From Roseovarius sp. S88 (GTDB lineage Bacteria; Pseudomonadota; Alphaproteobacteria; Rhodobacterales; Rhodobacteraceae): 64,000 nucleotides of DNA. The position numbers and the translations under genes are program-made. The DNA lies in contig NZ_CP146069.1 in assembly GCF_037023735.1 (NCBI RefSeq), positions 3,017,501 to 3,081,500 on the forward strand, read 5' to 3'. Every line of letters begins with the position of its first letter. The first letter of the stretch is position 1. Below are positions 29,178 through 38,615 of the stretch, piece after piece. The notes beneath the pieces were generated by a model. The model was not told the origin of the DNA. It worked only from the letters and a program-made list of their open reading frames with translations, and did not search any database.

Positions 29178-29294
29178 ACAGCTGTTTCTGAATTAGAAAC
29201 AAGACTATAAGATATTGATCTTAATATATAAAAGCAGCTTATCCACAGCTATGCTTTGCGACCATTTCAGGCATGCAGAAAACGCATAGATATT

Positions 29295-29308
29295 TTGATC
29301 GAAATCAA
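29295..29308. promoter_or_regulatory. Perfect FNR box (TTGATCGAAATCAA)
   Basis: TTGAT-CGAA-ATCAA is an exact match to the FNR/FnrL consensus TTGAT-N4-ATCAA. Its centre is about 95 bases before the first microprotein start, and the surrounding DNA is A/T-rich, as a promoter would be. Activation under low oxygen is the expected effect, inferred from the family. Confidence 0.7.
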
Positions 29309-29396
29309 TTGCACAGGCGTTTTTTTTGACTACATGCGTTTCATAGAACAAGTCGTGTTCGACCCAAAACGTCACCGCCAACCGAAGGAGGCACCC

Positions 29397-29519
29397 ATGA
29401 CACGCGACGAACTGAACCGCGAACTTCGTATGCACAGTGCCACCTGGCAAGCTGTCGTACTCGTGTACGGCGTACTTGTTGGCACTTTGGTTTTCTCAGC
29501 CATGGCCATCGTCGGCTAA
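29397..29519 (+). CDS. 40-residue single-pass membrane microprotein, first copy
   Basis: A 40-residue protein beginning MTRDELNRELRMHSATWQAV and ending in a hydrophobic helix of about 21 residues (VVLVYGVLVGTLVFSAMAIV). GAAGGAGG stands six bases before the ATG, a very good ribosome site. The charged N-terminus and lack of a signal cleavage site suggest a membrane-anchored small protein. It has a paralogue 100 bases downstream. I do not recognise the family; subunits of respiratory complexes such as CydX are similar in size but not in sequence. Confidence 0.75.
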   Translation: MTRDELNRELRMHSATWQAVVLVYGVLVGTLVFSAMAIVG

Positions 29520-29619
29520 GGCGCTAACCACGCGTTAAACCTTTCTGCCTATATACGGCAAGCCAAGGCGTTGAGCGGTCATCCCGTTTAACGCCTCTGT
29601 GTTTTTGGGAGTGACCACA

Positions 29620-29742
29620 ATGACCCGCGATGAACTGATCCGCGAAGTGCAGGCCAAGCGCGGCTCCTGGCCAGCTGTTGTATTTGTCTATGCGCTCATT
29701 TTGGGCACGATGGTGCTCACTGGCATGGCCATCACCGGATAA
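29620..29742 (+). CDS. 40-residue single-pass membrane microprotein, second copy
   Basis: A 40-residue paralogue of the gene before it: MTRDELIREVQAKRGSWPAV, then VFVYALILGTMVLTGMAITG. By eye 22 of 40 residues are identical, including MTRDEL at the start, the Trp at 17, VYxxxxGT and GMAI/AMAI near the end. A GGGAG ribosome site precedes the ATG. A strong hairpin follows directly after the stop. The pair is probably one transcription unit under the upstream FNR box. Confidence 0.75.
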   Translation: MTRDELIREVQAKRGSWPAVVFVYALILGTMVLTGMAITG

Positions 29743-29745
29743 AAA

Positions 29746-29771
29746 AACGGCCGCCTCTTTGGGCGGCCGTT
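29746..29771. terminator. Bidirectional intrinsic terminator
   Basis: AACGGCCGCC (29746-29755) pairs perfectly with GGCGGCCGTT (29762-29771) across a six-base loop. An A-run lies on the left and T-rich sequence on the right, so it can end both the microprotein transcript and the ABC operon coming from the other side. Confidence 0.85.
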
Positions 29772-29799
29772 CTGTTGTATTAGAGGTCAGACGGAACTG

Positions 29800-31467
29800 C
29801 TACTCGCCCATCTTGGCCGAGGCCGCATCCCCCACATTGTCAACACCACGCTCTTCCAGAAGCGTCGTGAGCCAGTTGGGGTCCATCTCAGGCACAGAGC
29901 TCAAAAGCAGGTCTGTGTAAGGATGGTGCGGCGGCTTGAACATGTCGTCCTTCGGCCCCTGCTCTACCACCTTACCCTGCTGCATCACGATCACCTCATC
30001 GGCAATCGAGCGCACCGTCGCAAGGTCATGCGTGATGAACATATAGGCCAGGTTCAACTCGTTCTGCAGCCGGTCCAGCAGGCGCAAAATGCCTTCCGCC
30101 ACAAGCTGATCGAGCGCCGAGGTCACCTCGTCACAGACGATAAAGGTCGGCTCGGCAGCCAGCGCCCGGGCAATCCCGATCCGCTGTTTCTGACCACCCG
30201 AAAGCTCAGATGGATACCGATTGTAGAACTTCGACGGATCTAGCTCGATCAGATCGAGAATCTCGTCTACCCGGTTCTTCAGATCCGCTCCGGTCAGCCC
30301 CGAATAAAACTGCGCCGGGCGACCGATGATTTCCGAAATCTTAACCTTCGGGTTCAGCGCCGTATCCGCCATCTGATAAATCATCTGGCATTGCCGCAAC
30401 TGGTCCTTGGACCTGTTCCGATAGTCAGGCGGGAAAGGTTCCCCTCTGAACAGAACCTCACCCTTTTGCGGCGGTAGAAGACCCGTGATCACACGTGCCG
30501 TTGTAGACTTACCTGAACCGGATTCCCCCACGACCGCCACGGTCATGCCTTCGTAGATATCAAACGACACGTCATCCAGAATTTTTGGACCCGCCGTGTA
30601 GGCTGCGTCGACATTCTTTACCGAAATGAGAGGCGTGGTATCTTTTGGACGATGCCGCTGCGGACTTTCAAAGCTGCGCACAGCCCAAAGCGACTTCGTG
30701 TAGTCTTCTTTGGGGTTGTTGAGCATCTCCTCTGTCGAGGCTTCCTCAACCTCGTTGCCCTTCAGCAGCACTTTGATCGTGTCGGCCATCTGAGCCACGA
30801 CCGCGAGGTCATGTGTGATGTAAAGCGCGGCCGTGTTGAACTGATCCACGATGTCCCGGATCGCAGCCAAAACCTCAATCTGCGTGGTCACGTCGAGGGC
30901 CGTGGTCGGCTCATCAAAGATGATCAGGTCCGGACGACAGGACATCGCCATCGCCGTCATCGCTCGCTGTAGCTGACCGCCCGAGACCTGATGCGGATAC
31001 CGGAACCCGATTTCTTTCGGGTTCGGCAGCCGCAGCCGCTCATAGAGGTCCATCGCGTCTTCCTGCGCTTCCATGCGCTTTTGGATGCGATAGTGCAGAG
31101 GCGCCTCTGTGTGCTGATCAATGATCTTGTGCGCCGGATTGAAAGACGCCGCCGCGGACTGCGCCACATAGGCGATGCGAGAGCCGCGCAGGGCACGTTT
31201 CTCGGATTCCGACGCCGTGGTGAGCTCCATCCCGTCAAACTCGATCTTGGAGCCTTCCACGATGCGCGTGCCATCCCGGGCATAGCCCATGGCCGCAGCA
31301 CCGATCGTGGATTTACCCGCACCGGATTCCCCGATGAGGCCCATGACCTCACCGCGATGCAGGGTTAAATCAACACCCTTGATGATGGGCACCCAGGTTT
31401 CGTCTGAGTACCCTTCAATCTTGAGGTCTGCTATTTTAAGAAGGACTTCTTTTTTCTTACTAGCCAT
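29800..31467 (-). CDS. ABC transporter ATP-binding protein, two fused ATPase domains (DppD-DppF type)
   Basis: A 555-residue fusion of two ATPase domains for a peptide/nickel-type importer. First domain: Walker A GLIGESGAGKSTI, signature VSGGQLQRAM, Walker B LIIFDEPTTALD. Second domain: Walker A AVVGESGSGKSTT, signature LSGGQKQRIGIARAL, Walker B FIVCDEVTSALD. The C-terminal oligopeptide-type extension (GPKDDMFKPPHHPYTDLLLS) is present. It is the last gene of the four-gene importer operon, two bases behind the permease gene. Confidence 0.95.
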   Translation of the reverse strand: MASKKKEVLLKIADLKIEGYSDETWVPIIKGVDLTLHRGEVMGLIGESGAGKSTIGAAAMGYARDGTRIVEGSKIEFDGMELTTASESEKRALRGSRIAYVAQSAAASFNPAHKIIDQHTEAPLHYRIQKRMEAQEDAMDLYERLRLPNPKEIGFRYPHQVSGGQLQRAMTAMAMSCRPDLIIFDEPTTALDVTTQIEVLAAIRDIVDQFNTAALYITHDLAVVAQMADTIKVLLKGNEVEEASTEEMLNNPKEDYTKSLWAVRSFESPQRHRPKDTTPLISVKNVDAAYTAGPKILDDVSFDIYEGMTVAVVGESGSGKSTTARVITGLLPPQKGEVLFRGEPFPPDYRNRSKDQLRQCQMIYQMADTALNPKVKISEIIGRPAQFYSGLTGADLKNRVDEILDLIELDPSKFYNRYPSELSGGQKQRIGIARALAAEPTFIVCDEVTSALDQLVAEGILRLLDRLQNELNLAYMFITHDLATVRSIADEVIVMQQGKVVEQGPKDDMFKPPHHPYTDLLLSSVPEMDPNWLTTLLEERGVDNVGDAASAKMGE

Positions 31468-31469
31468 TT

Positions 31470-32693
31470 TTATTGCTCCTTCAGACCGGAGGACCGGAAC
31501 AGCATCCAGTCAACCACGAAGTTGACCGCCACCGTCAACAGCGCGATGGCTGCCGCCGGAATAAGTGGCGTGATGTCACCAAACGAGATCAGCGTCGCAT
31601 TCTCCCGCACCATGGAACCCCAGTCCGCCGTGGGCGGCTGAATGCCAAGGCCAAGGAAGCTGAGACCCGCGACAAGCAGGAACACAAAGCAGAACTCCAG
31701 ACCAAATTCAGCGATCAGAGGCGCTGTTGAGTTTGGCAGAATTTCCCGACGGATCAGGTATCCGGTGCCCTCACCACGTAGCTTGGCCGCTTCGATATAG
31801 TCCATCACCACAACGTTGCCCGCGACCGCCCTTGTCAGGCGGAACACGCGCGGGGCATAGATGATAGCAACGGCACAGATGATGACGAACGTGCTGGGTC
31901 CAAAGATCGACAGCATCAAAAGCGCGAAGATCAGGGACGGAATTGACATGATCACATCAGCAATCCGGCCCATCAGCTGATCAAACCAGCCTCCTTTGGT
32001 GGCAGCCAGAAGGCCGGCACCTGCCCCAAGCACAAACGCAGCCACGGTCGCGGTCAGTGCGAGGCCAACCGAGTTGCGTGCGCCATAGACAATGCGGCTG
32101 AACATGTCTCGACCAAGCTGATCCGCGCCCAGAAGCATGGATTCATCGGCGGGCGCGAAGGCGGACGATATCACCGCTGCCTCGCCATGCGGAGCGATGT
32201 AGGGTGCGAAGATGCCGGCAATCGCATAGGTGAAGATCACGAACATCCCGAACGCCGCCGTCATCGGCGCAGTTCGAAGCTCCTTGGCGGTTTCGCTGTT
32301 CATCCCGATTAGGATGATCACCAAAATGAGCGCGGCAAGCGCAAACTCTGTGATTGGCCACTCAAGCAAGCGAGACAGCACAATCAGCACAATCGGGATG
32401 ATGATGCAGCCATACAGCACTGGCGGATTGTTGGTGAAGGACAGTCCGATATTACTTTCGGCCATCTGGATGAGGAATTCGCGGAACGCGTAGGACACCA
32501 TCCCGGTCAAAAGCAACAGGCCGGCACAAATAGCCACAGCCCGCAAAGCACCTGGCCCACCAACGATCCCAAGGACAAATGAAACCAAGGTCAGCGAGAA
32601 GGCCAGCAGAAAGACCGTCTTCTTGTTAAAGTAAGCTGCAAGGCACGAAACCGCCAGCAGCAGGGTGTAGTATCCGATGACGAATAGGCTCAT
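31470..32693 (-). CDS. ABC transporter permease, DppC type with long N-terminal membrane region
   Basis: A 407-residue permease. The C-terminal 270 residues are a normal DppC/OppC protein (LLGADQLGRDMFSRIVYGAR, LIRREILPNSTAPLIAEFGL, GLGIQPPTADWGSMV). Ahead of it stand about 130 residues with four or so extra membrane segments (YYTLLLAVSCLAAYF, VFLLAFSLTLVSFVLGIVG, AVAICAGLLLLTGMVSYAF, LYGCIIIPIVLIVLSRLLEW), which DppC lacks. The partner genes are adjacent: 12 bases after the DppB gene and two bases before the ATPase. Confidence 0.92.
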   Translation of the reverse strand: MSLFVIGYYTLLLAVSCLAAYFNKKTVFLLAFSLTLVSFVLGIVGGPGALRAVAICAGLLLLTGMVSYAFREFLIQMAESNIGLSFTNNPPVLYGCIIIPIVLIVLSRLLEWPITEFALAALILVIILIGMNSETAKELRTAPMTAAFGMFVIFTYAIAGIFAPYIAPHGEAAVISSAFAPADESMLLGADQLGRDMFSRIVYGARNSVGLALTATVAAFVLGAGAGLLAATKGGWFDQLMGRIADVIMSIPSLIFALLMLSIFGPSTFVIICAVAIIYAPRVFRLTRAVAGNVVVMDYIEAAKLRGEGTGYLIRREILPNSTAPLIAEFGLEFCFVFLLVAGLSFLGLGIQPPTADWGSMVRENATLISFGDITPLIPAAAIALLTVAVNFVVDWMLFRSSGLKEQ

Positions 32694-32705
32694 GTCTCTA
32701 CCCCC

Positions 32706-33662
32706 TTACTTCGGATGCCGCAGACGCGGGTTGGTAAGAATTGCACCAACGTCGGCTGCCAGATTGAGAAGGATGAAAGTCGCCGCAAAGATCAGACAGC
32801 AGGCTTGCACAACCGGGAAATCCCGTTTCGAAACCGCGTCCACAAGCGCCTGACCGATACCCGGGTAAACGAACACCACCTCGACCAAAACCACACCTGT
32901 GATCAGGTAGGCCAGGTTCAGCGCCACAACGTTGATGATCGGGGCCCAGGCGTTGGGCAGAGCGTGCCGAACAATAACCTTCCACGGCGGTGTGCCCTTC
33001 AGCCGTGCCATCTCGATATAGGGCGAGGCCAGAAGGTTGATGATCGCCGCTCGGGTCATCCGCATCATATGCGCCACAACGACAAGAACCAGCGTCAGGG
33101 CTGGCAGGAAGGTTCGGTTGAGAAGCTCACCAAACGACATCCCTTCACTCAAACTCGAGATCGCCGGGAACATGCCCCATTTGACAGAGAAATAGAGGAT
33201 CAGGATGTAGCCAAGGAAAAACTCAGGCGAAGAGATCGACGTCAACGTGGCCACGTTGGCCACCCTGTCGAAGATAGAATTGCGCAGAAGGGCGACGAGC
33301 ACGCCCAGAACAATCGCCACTGGAACAGCGATCACCGCAGCGTAGGCCGCAAGAAAGAGCGTATTCATGAACCGCTCTCCGATGATCTCGGTGACCGGAG
33401 TTTTCGTCACGATCGAACTGCCAAAGTCGAACGTTACCGCATCCTTGAGCCAGGCCAGATATCTGACGATGGCGGGTTGATCCAATCCCATTTCCTTACG
33501 CAATGCCGCAAGGTTTTCTTCCGTCGCCCCCTGACCAAGAACTGCCTGCGCGATATCGCCAGGCAGAAGTTCGACCATAAAGAAGATGATGACGGAGATA
33601 ACTAACAAAATGATCAACCCGAGACCAAGACGCTGGCCTACGAGTCGTGCAATGTCACCCAT
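32706..33662 (-). CDS. ABC transporter permease, DppB type
   Basis: A 318-residue permease of the peptide/opine/nickel group with six membrane segments. Text: RLVGQRLGLGLIILLVISV at the start, LLPGDIAQAVLGQGAT, ISSPEFFLGYILILYFSVKW and VLVEVVFVYPGIGQALVDAV. I start at 33662 since AGGAGG lies five bases before it; nine more in-frame residues upstream have no such site. The SBP gene lies upstream with a stable hairpin in between. Confidence 0.94.
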   Translation of the reverse strand: MGDIARLVGQRLGLGLIILLVISVIIFFMVELLPGDIAQAVLGQGATEENLAALRKEMGLDQPAIVRYLAWLKDAVTFDFGSSIVTKTPVTEIIGERFMNTLFLAAYAAVIAVPVAIVLGVLVALLRNSIFDRVANVATLTSISSPEFFLGYILILYFSVKWGMFPAISSLSEGMSFGELLNRTFLPALTLVLVVVAHMMRMTRAAIINLLASPYIEMARLKGTPPWKVIVRHALPNAWAPIINVVALNLAYLITGVVLVEVVFVYPGIGQALVDAVSKRDFPVVQACCLIFAATFILLNLAADVGAILTNPRLRHPK

Positions 33663-33815
33663 GTGTCCCTCCTGCTGTTGTGCTGACATCCGCCGACACG
33701 CGGTCTGTCGATTCTCAGCATTTTTGTTGTGAGGTCTTTATGAACTCGACCGTCCATTATGCCCCCTGTTTGCATCTGACACAGCTTTGTCCAAAAAAGC
33801 CATGCCCAAAATGCG

Positions 33816-33841
33816 TGCCCCGGCACCTGGGTGCCGGGGCA
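33816..33841 (-). promoter_or_regulatory. Intercistronic hairpin after the binding-protein gene
   Basis: TGCCCCGGCAC pairs with GTGCCGGGGCA (11 bp, loop CTGG) eight bases beyond the stop of the binding-protein gene. The T-run on the transcript is about 19 bases further on, so it is a weak terminator at best. Such hairpins commonly protect the upstream mRNA and raise binding-protein output over the permeases. Confidence 0.6.
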
Positions 33842-33848
33842 AAGTGTT

Positions 33849-35456
33849 TTAAGCGAACCACCAGCGCTGTGCTGCGCGGGCGCCGTCCATTGGCCAGCTG
33901 GCCGCGAGTTCACCTGTATGCTCCAGGTTGCCGCGACGCGCGTAGACGAAGTTCGGGAAGTACGGAATGACCGTGCCGCCATCGTCTCGTGCGATCTGAC
34001 CCATCTCGGTGTAGATCTCTGCACGAACCGCATCGTCCAGTTCGGCCTTGCCCTGACGCAGAAGCACGTTGAAGCGCTCGTTCTGCCAGAACGACTCGTT
34101 CCAGGACGCGTCATCTTTATAGGCCAGGCTGTACATAACATCCGGCGTTGGGCGTGCGCCCCACTGAACCATGCACCATGGCTTCTTGAGCCAGACGTCT
34201 GAGTAGTAGCCGTCATTGGCTTCGCGCACGACATTGATTGTGATGCCCGACGCTTTTGCGTGCTCCGCATAAAGAACCGCTGCGTCAACCGCACCCGATG
34301 TCACCGAGTCGGCAGTGCTGAGGTTTACTGTCAGACCTTCTGCGCCTGCTTTCTTCAACAGGGCCTTAGCTTGATCAGGGTCATAAGGACGCTGCTCAAT
34401 GCTTTCGGGGAAGTACGGCATCGCTGGCGAATGGTGGAAGTCATTGCCGATGGTCGCCGCACCAAACTGGATCTTCTCGATCAGCTCTTCACGGTTCACC
34501 GACAGCTTCAGCGCATTGCGCACATCTGGATTGTCAAACGGAGCCGCATTGGTGTGCATCGGCATTGTCACCGCCGCCGCAGACGCCACGTTGTCGATCT
34601 TGATGTCCGGGTTGCGCGACAGCAAGCCAAGCGTCTTGTTCTCAAGCTGGCTGGCCGCATCCACGTCACCGGTGATCACGGCCGTTTGGCGCGCGTTCGG
34701 GTCGTTGATGATGAGGATCTGCACTTCGTCGAAGTAAGCACCCTCACCATGCCAGCCATCATGGCGGACAAGACGTGAGCCGACACCAAACTCGTTTTCA
34801 ACGAGCTTATACGGGCCAGAGCCATCGCCACTCTGCCAATTGGCCGAGCCGTCTTCATTCGCCGGAACAATCGCCAGGTGATAGTCTGTCATCAGCCATG
34901 GCAGGTCCGCATTGGGCGAGTTCAGCTTGAACGTGACGGTATTGTCGCCATTGTCGACAATGTCAGCAACATCCGCCAGCAGCGCAGCTGCGGCCGATGT
35001 ATTGCCTTCACCACGGTGGTGGTTCATCGAGGCCAGGATATCGTTCGCAGTAACTTTGCCACCGCTGTGGAACGACGCTTTGTCCGTCAGCTTGAACGTC
35101 CACTCTTTCGCGTCAGGTGTCGCCGACCATTCTGTCGCGATATCGCCACCCAGAGACTGATCGGGTTCGATCTGCGTGAGGTAAGACCGATATGTATGCG
35201 CCAGGTTGATCATGGCGAATGTGAGATACGTACCGGGGTCATGCGTATCCGACGAGTTACCATCGTGCTGCGCCAAACGGTAGGTCCCGCCACGCTTGGG
35301 TTCTGCCTTGGCCGAGCTGGTCCACAGCCCGGTGGCAGTCGTGCTTGTGACACCGGCAACGGCAGCATAATGCATAAATGAGCGACGCGAGATACGACCT
35401 TCGCGCGCTGCACCGGCCAGCTTGTCCAGCAAGACTTGGTCTTTTGAATGTGTCAT
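33849..35456 (-). CDS. ABC transporter substrate-binding protein, family 5, Tat-exported
   Basis: A 535-residue periplasmic binding protein (SBP_bac_5: peptides, opines, nickel). The N-terminus has a twin-arginine signal (ISRRSFMHYAAVAGVTSTT) with a likely cleavage after AKA near residue 51. Family text: LTDKASFHSGGKVTANDILA, DVRNALKLSVNREELIEKI and RPYDPDQAKALLKKAG. GGGAG precedes the ATG. It is the first gene of the operon; the 315-base gap upstream should hold the promoter. The ligand cannot be told from sequence. Confidence 0.95.
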   Translation of the reverse strand: MTHSKDQVLLDKLAGAAREGRISRRSFMHYAAVAGVTSTTATGLWTSSAKAEPKRGGTYRLAQHDGNSSDTHDPGTYLTFAMINLAHTYRSYLTQIEPDQSLGGDIATEWSATPDAKEWTFKLTDKASFHSGGKVTANDILASMNHHRGEGNTSAAAALLADVADIVDNGDNTVTFKLNSPNADLPWLMTDYHLAIVPANEDGSANWQSGDGSGPYKLVENEFGVGSRLVRHDGWHGEGAYFDEVQILIINDPNARQTAVITGDVDAASQLENKTLGLLSRNPDIKIDNVASAAAVTMPMHTNAAPFDNPDVRNALKLSVNREELIEKIQFGAATIGNDFHHSPAMPYFPESIEQRPYDPDQAKALLKKAGAEGLTVNLSTADSVTSGAVDAAVLYAEHAKASGITINVVREANDGYYSDVWLKKPWCMVQWGARPTPDVMYSLAYKDDASWNESFWQNERFNVLLRQGKAELDDAVRAEIYTEMGQIARDDGGTVIPYFPNFVYARRGNLEHTGELAASWPMDGARAAQRWWFA

Positions 35457-35771
35457 GGTTTCTCCCTGTGACTTTTTATGTCGCTCCAGCCATCTCCGGA
35501 CCAGAGTCCCAGCAGCTTCGCGTTGTTTCCCCCAACCGGTCGGCTTGTTTGCGACATAAAGTTAACAAATCACGAAATTTTCCACGCATCTAGCCTCTAA
35601 CTGCCCTACACACGAAAGTTTCGTTTTTTTCTGTGTACAGAACCGTTTAGAGCGTCCAAATCGTATTTTAGCTGAAGTCACATTCAAGATTTCTGAAGAG
35701 TCCGTCACATTCATAGTCTAAAAACGACATAAATCACGATTCGCATCCCCCAAATCAAAGGTAAGAATCGC
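35457..35771. other. Intergenic region upstream of the ABC importer operon
   Basis: These 315 bases lie between the end of rarA and the start of the binding-protein gene, both on the minus strand. No gene is visible. The middle is A/T-rich with a 13-base palindrome (ACGAAAGTTTCGT, 35615-35627), and the importer promoter must lie here. I could not assign a -35/-10 pair with confidence. Confidence 0.5.
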
Positions 35772-37091
35772 TTAACCGGCGTCAGCCCCACGTTTCGACC
35801 GCAGTTTGGAAAAGTAGTCGAGGCGCTTCTTCAACTCTCTCTCAAACCCACGCTCCACAGGTTGATAAAGAGATGTCCTCTCAATGCCTTCCGGAAAATA
35901 GTTCTGTCCCGAGAACCCATCTTCCGCATCATGGTCATAGGCATAGTCGGCACCATACCCGATCTCCTTCATCAGTCGTGTTGGCGCATTCAGGATATGT
36001 TTTGGCGGTGGCGCGCTCCCGGTGTCCTTGGCTTGCCGTACGGCGGATTTATAAGCCACATAGGCCGCATTCGATTTAGGCGCGAGGGCGAGGTACAAAA
36101 CTGCTTGTGCCAAGGCCAGCTCACCCTCGGGACTGCCCAAACGTTCATATGTCTCCCAGGCCTGCAGGCACTGCGCCTGCGCCTGAGGGTCGGCCAGCCC
36201 GATATCCTCGACCGCCATACGGGTGATGCGCCGTGCGAGGTACTTAGGATCCTCGCCCCCTGCCAACATCCGCGCCAGCCAATAGACAGCGGCGTCCGGG
36301 TCTGACCCGCGCACCGATTTATGCAAGGCCGAGATGAGGTTGTAATGTTCATCACCCGACTTGTCGTATTTTGCAGCGCGCTTCATCAGGCGTGCAGACA
36401 GCGCCTCGGTGTCAAGCTTGCCATCCACGTTCCAGGCAGCGATTTGCTCAATCAGGTTCAACAGCGCCCGACCGTCGCCGTCTGCCATCTCCAGCAGCGC
36501 CTCACGCGCGGCCCCGTCAAGTGGCAAGGCCACGCCAAGCTCCTGCTCTGCACGCTGTGCCAAACGTTCCAGATCGGCCAATTCAAGCCGTCCCAGCACC
36601 AAAACCTGCGCCCGGCTCAGCAAAGCGGCGTTCAACTCAAAACTTGGGTTCTCGGTGGTCGCCCCCACCAGAAGGATCGTGCCATCCTCCATATGCGGCA
36701 AAAATCCATCCTGCTGCGCTTTGTTAAAGCGGTGAATTTCATCAACAAAGAGCAACGTACCGCGTCCGTTGCGGCGCCGCATCTTGGCCTCTTCAAACAC
36801 TTTGCGAAGCTCCGGCACGCCGGTAAAAATCGCACTGATCTGCACAAAATGCAGGTCCGTCTCATCCGCCAAGAGCCGCGCGATAGTGGTCTTGCCCACA
36901 CCCGGCGGACCCCAAAGTATCAGCGAAGACAGGCTTCCTGAGGCCAGCATCACACCCAATGGCGCCTCTGGTCCTAGGACCTGACCCTGCCCGATCACAT
37001 CCGACAGTTTCTGAGGGCGCAGCCGATCAGCCAAAGGTCGCGGGGCAGTCTCTGGAATGGCATCCGGGGCCTGATCAAAAAGATCACTCAC
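35772..37091 (-). CDS. rarA: Replication-associated recombination protein RarA (MgsA)
   Basis: A 439-residue AAA+ ATPase acting at stalled forks. Walker A is [17 protein letters not shown], Walker [17 protein letters not shown], then [15 protein letters not shown] (sensor 1). The C-terminal part has the tetramer domain text [32 protein letters not shown] and [11 protein letters not shown], all RarA-specific rather than RuvB. It begins two bases after the protease gene, so both are probably one operon. Confidence 0.96.
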   Translation of the reverse strand: MSDLFDQAPDAIPETAPRPLADRLRPQKLSDVIGQGQVLGPEAPLGVMLASGSLSSLILWGPPGVGKTTIARLLADETDLHFVQISAIFTGVPELRKVFEEAKMRRRNGRGTLLFVDEIHRFNKAQQDGFLPHMEDGTILLVGATTENPSFELNAALLSRAQVLVLGRLELADLERLAQRAEQELGVALPLDGAAREALLEMADGDGRALLNLIEQIAAWNVDGKLDTEALSARLMKRAAKYDKSGDEHYNLISALHKSVRGSDPDAAVYWLARMLAGGEDPKYLARRITRMAVEDIGLADPQAQAQCLQAWETYERLGSPEGELALAQAVLYLALAPKSNAAYVAYKSAVRQAKDTGSAPPPKHILNAPTRLMKEIGYGADYAYDHDAEDGFSGQNYFPEGIERTSLYQPVERGFERELKKRLDYFSKLRSKRGADAG

Positions 37092-37093
37092 CT

Positions 37094-38479
37094 CTAAAGC
37101 CGAAACCGCAGTGTCGAGCGTTTTACCCCACGCTGTACATCAAGCGTGAGCCACCGCCCGCCTTGCGACAAGAGTGCCTCGACATCCGCCGTCGAGCGCA
37201 CCGGTTCGCCATTGATTTCCCGCAAAATATCGCCGGGGCGCAGTCCGGCACGCTGTCCCACGCGACCTGGGGCCTCGACCACAACACCTTGCGCTGTCAG
37301 CGACAGATTGCGCTCTGCGATCACAGCAGGATTGATCGTTGAGACTGTTACGCCGGGCATGACGGTGCGATCACTGGTCTCGCGTGTGTCGCGCGGCGGA
37401 TCTTCTGGTGCGACCCCAAGCGTCAGCGTCAGAACCTCTTCTTCGCCCTGACGAACGCGCGTCACTTGTGTCTCGCCACCAATCCCCGCGACAGACATCC
37501 TGTAAATCATATCCGGTGCCGCATTGACGGGATGGCCATCGACATGGGTGATCACATCCCCCGGCGCCACACCGGCACCGGCAAACGGGCTTTGCACATG
37601 CACATCAGAGACCAGCAAACCGTTTGGGCCATTCAAGCCCAGCGCCTCGACCATATCGGCGCCAACCGGCTGCCCGCTCAGACCCGCCCAGGGGCGTTGA
37701 AACACCGAATGACCCGCCCTGGCCTGGGCCACAAATTGCGCGACCAATGCCGACGGGATGGCAAATCCGATGCCGTTGGATCCACCCGACCGGCTTAGAA
37801 TACGTGTATTGATCCCAATGAGGTCGCCGTTGATATCGACAAGCGCACCGCCCGAGTTGCCCGGATTGATCGGTGCATCAGTCTGAATGAAATACCCCCG
37901 CGCGTTGCCGGTCGCTGTTCCCGACCGCGCCAATCCCGAAACGATCCCGCTGGTCACGGTTTGGCCCACGCCAAACGGATTGCCAATCGCCAAAGCCAGT
38001 TCACCCACTTGCAGCGTATCGCTGTCCCGCAGACCCAAAGTCGGCATACCCGAGGCATTATCAAGTTGCAGAATAGCCAAGTCGCTCTCCTGATCAGACA
38101 ACAACACCTGCGCTGAATACTCGCGTCGATCATTCAGCACGACACGAATATCCGTGGCCATGCCGACCACGTGGTAATTCGACACCACAATGCCGTCGTC
38201 GCTGAGGATCACACCTGACCCAAGTGAGTTCTGCACCCGCTGCCGCGTCGATCCAAAGTCGCGAAACATGTCCTGAAAAAACGGGTCGCCTCGAAACGGG
38301 CTGGACCGCACGTTCACAACCCGCTTGGCATAGATGTTCACCACCGCAGGCGCTGCCTCTTTCACCACGGGCACAAATCCCATGCTGATCTCGGCCTGAC
38401 TTTGCGGCACGCGCATTTCCGAGGCCACCACCGACGTGCCAAAGGTCAGGATCAAAGCAAAAAGCAAACGGTGTATCAT
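37094..38479 (-). CDS. Periplasmic serine protease, HtrA/DegP (Do) family
   Basis: A 461-residue S1C protease with a signal peptide (MIHRLLFALILTFGTSVVAS). The catalytic triad is H103 (SNYHVVG), D133 (ESDLAIL) and S209 (NPGNSGGALVD). Two PDZ domains follow (about 250-340 and 365-450). The start at 38479 fits GGGAG upstream and the signal peptide; the longer frame lacks both. It follows rplQ at the end of the ribosomal cluster, behind a terminator, and leads into rarA. Confidence 0.95.
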   Translation of the reverse strand: MIHRLLFALILTFGTSVVASEMRVPQSQAEISMGFVPVVKEAAPAVVNIYAKRVVNVRSSPFRGDPFFQDMFRDFGSTRQRVQNSLGSGVILSDDGIVVSNYHVVGMATDIRVVLNDRREYSAQVLLSDQESDLAILQLDNASGMPTLGLRDSDTLQVGELALAIGNPFGVGQTVTSGIVSGLARSGTATGNARGYFIQTDAPINPGNSGGALVDINGDLIGINTRILSRSGGSNGIGFAIPSALVAQFVAQARAGHSVFQRPWAGLSGQPVGADMVEALGLNGPNGLLVSDVHVQSPFAGAGVAPGDVITHVDGHPVNAAPDMIYRMSVAGIGGETQVTRVRQGEEEVLTLTLGVAPEDPPRDTRETSDRTVMPGVTVSTINPAVIAERNLSLTAQGVVVEAPGRVGQRAGLRPGDILREINGEPVRSTADVEALLSQGGRWLTLDVQRGVKRSTLRFRL

Positions 38480-38560
38480 CCACACTCCCCATGTGTCTGT
38501 GCAGTTGATATGCTCAGCATCGATCTCAAATGCAAGCACCACACACCCCGGCTAAGGACA

Positions 38561-38592
38561 AAGAAAAACCCCCGCAGACTCTGCGAGGGTTC
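38561..38592 (-). terminator. Intrinsic terminator of the alpha ribosomal operon
   Basis: On the minus strand the hairpin formed by 38567-38591 (AACCC-CGCAG arms with CTGCG-GGGTT) is followed by a T-rich run (the A-run at 38561-38568 on the plus strand). It stands 25 bases after the rplQ stop. Confidence 0.8.
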
Positions 38593-38615
38593 GAATGTTG
38601 GCCGGACAAGAGAGA

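Noticed and set aside
29211..29230. Second FNR-like site (TTGATCTTAATAT)
   Set aside because: Only the left half matches; the right half is ATATA instead of ATCAA.
35615..35635. ACGAAAGTTTCGT followed by a T-run as terminator
   Set aside because: The T-run is on the plus strand, but both flanking genes are transcribed from the minus strand, so the direction is wrong. It may be an operator, but nothing supports that.
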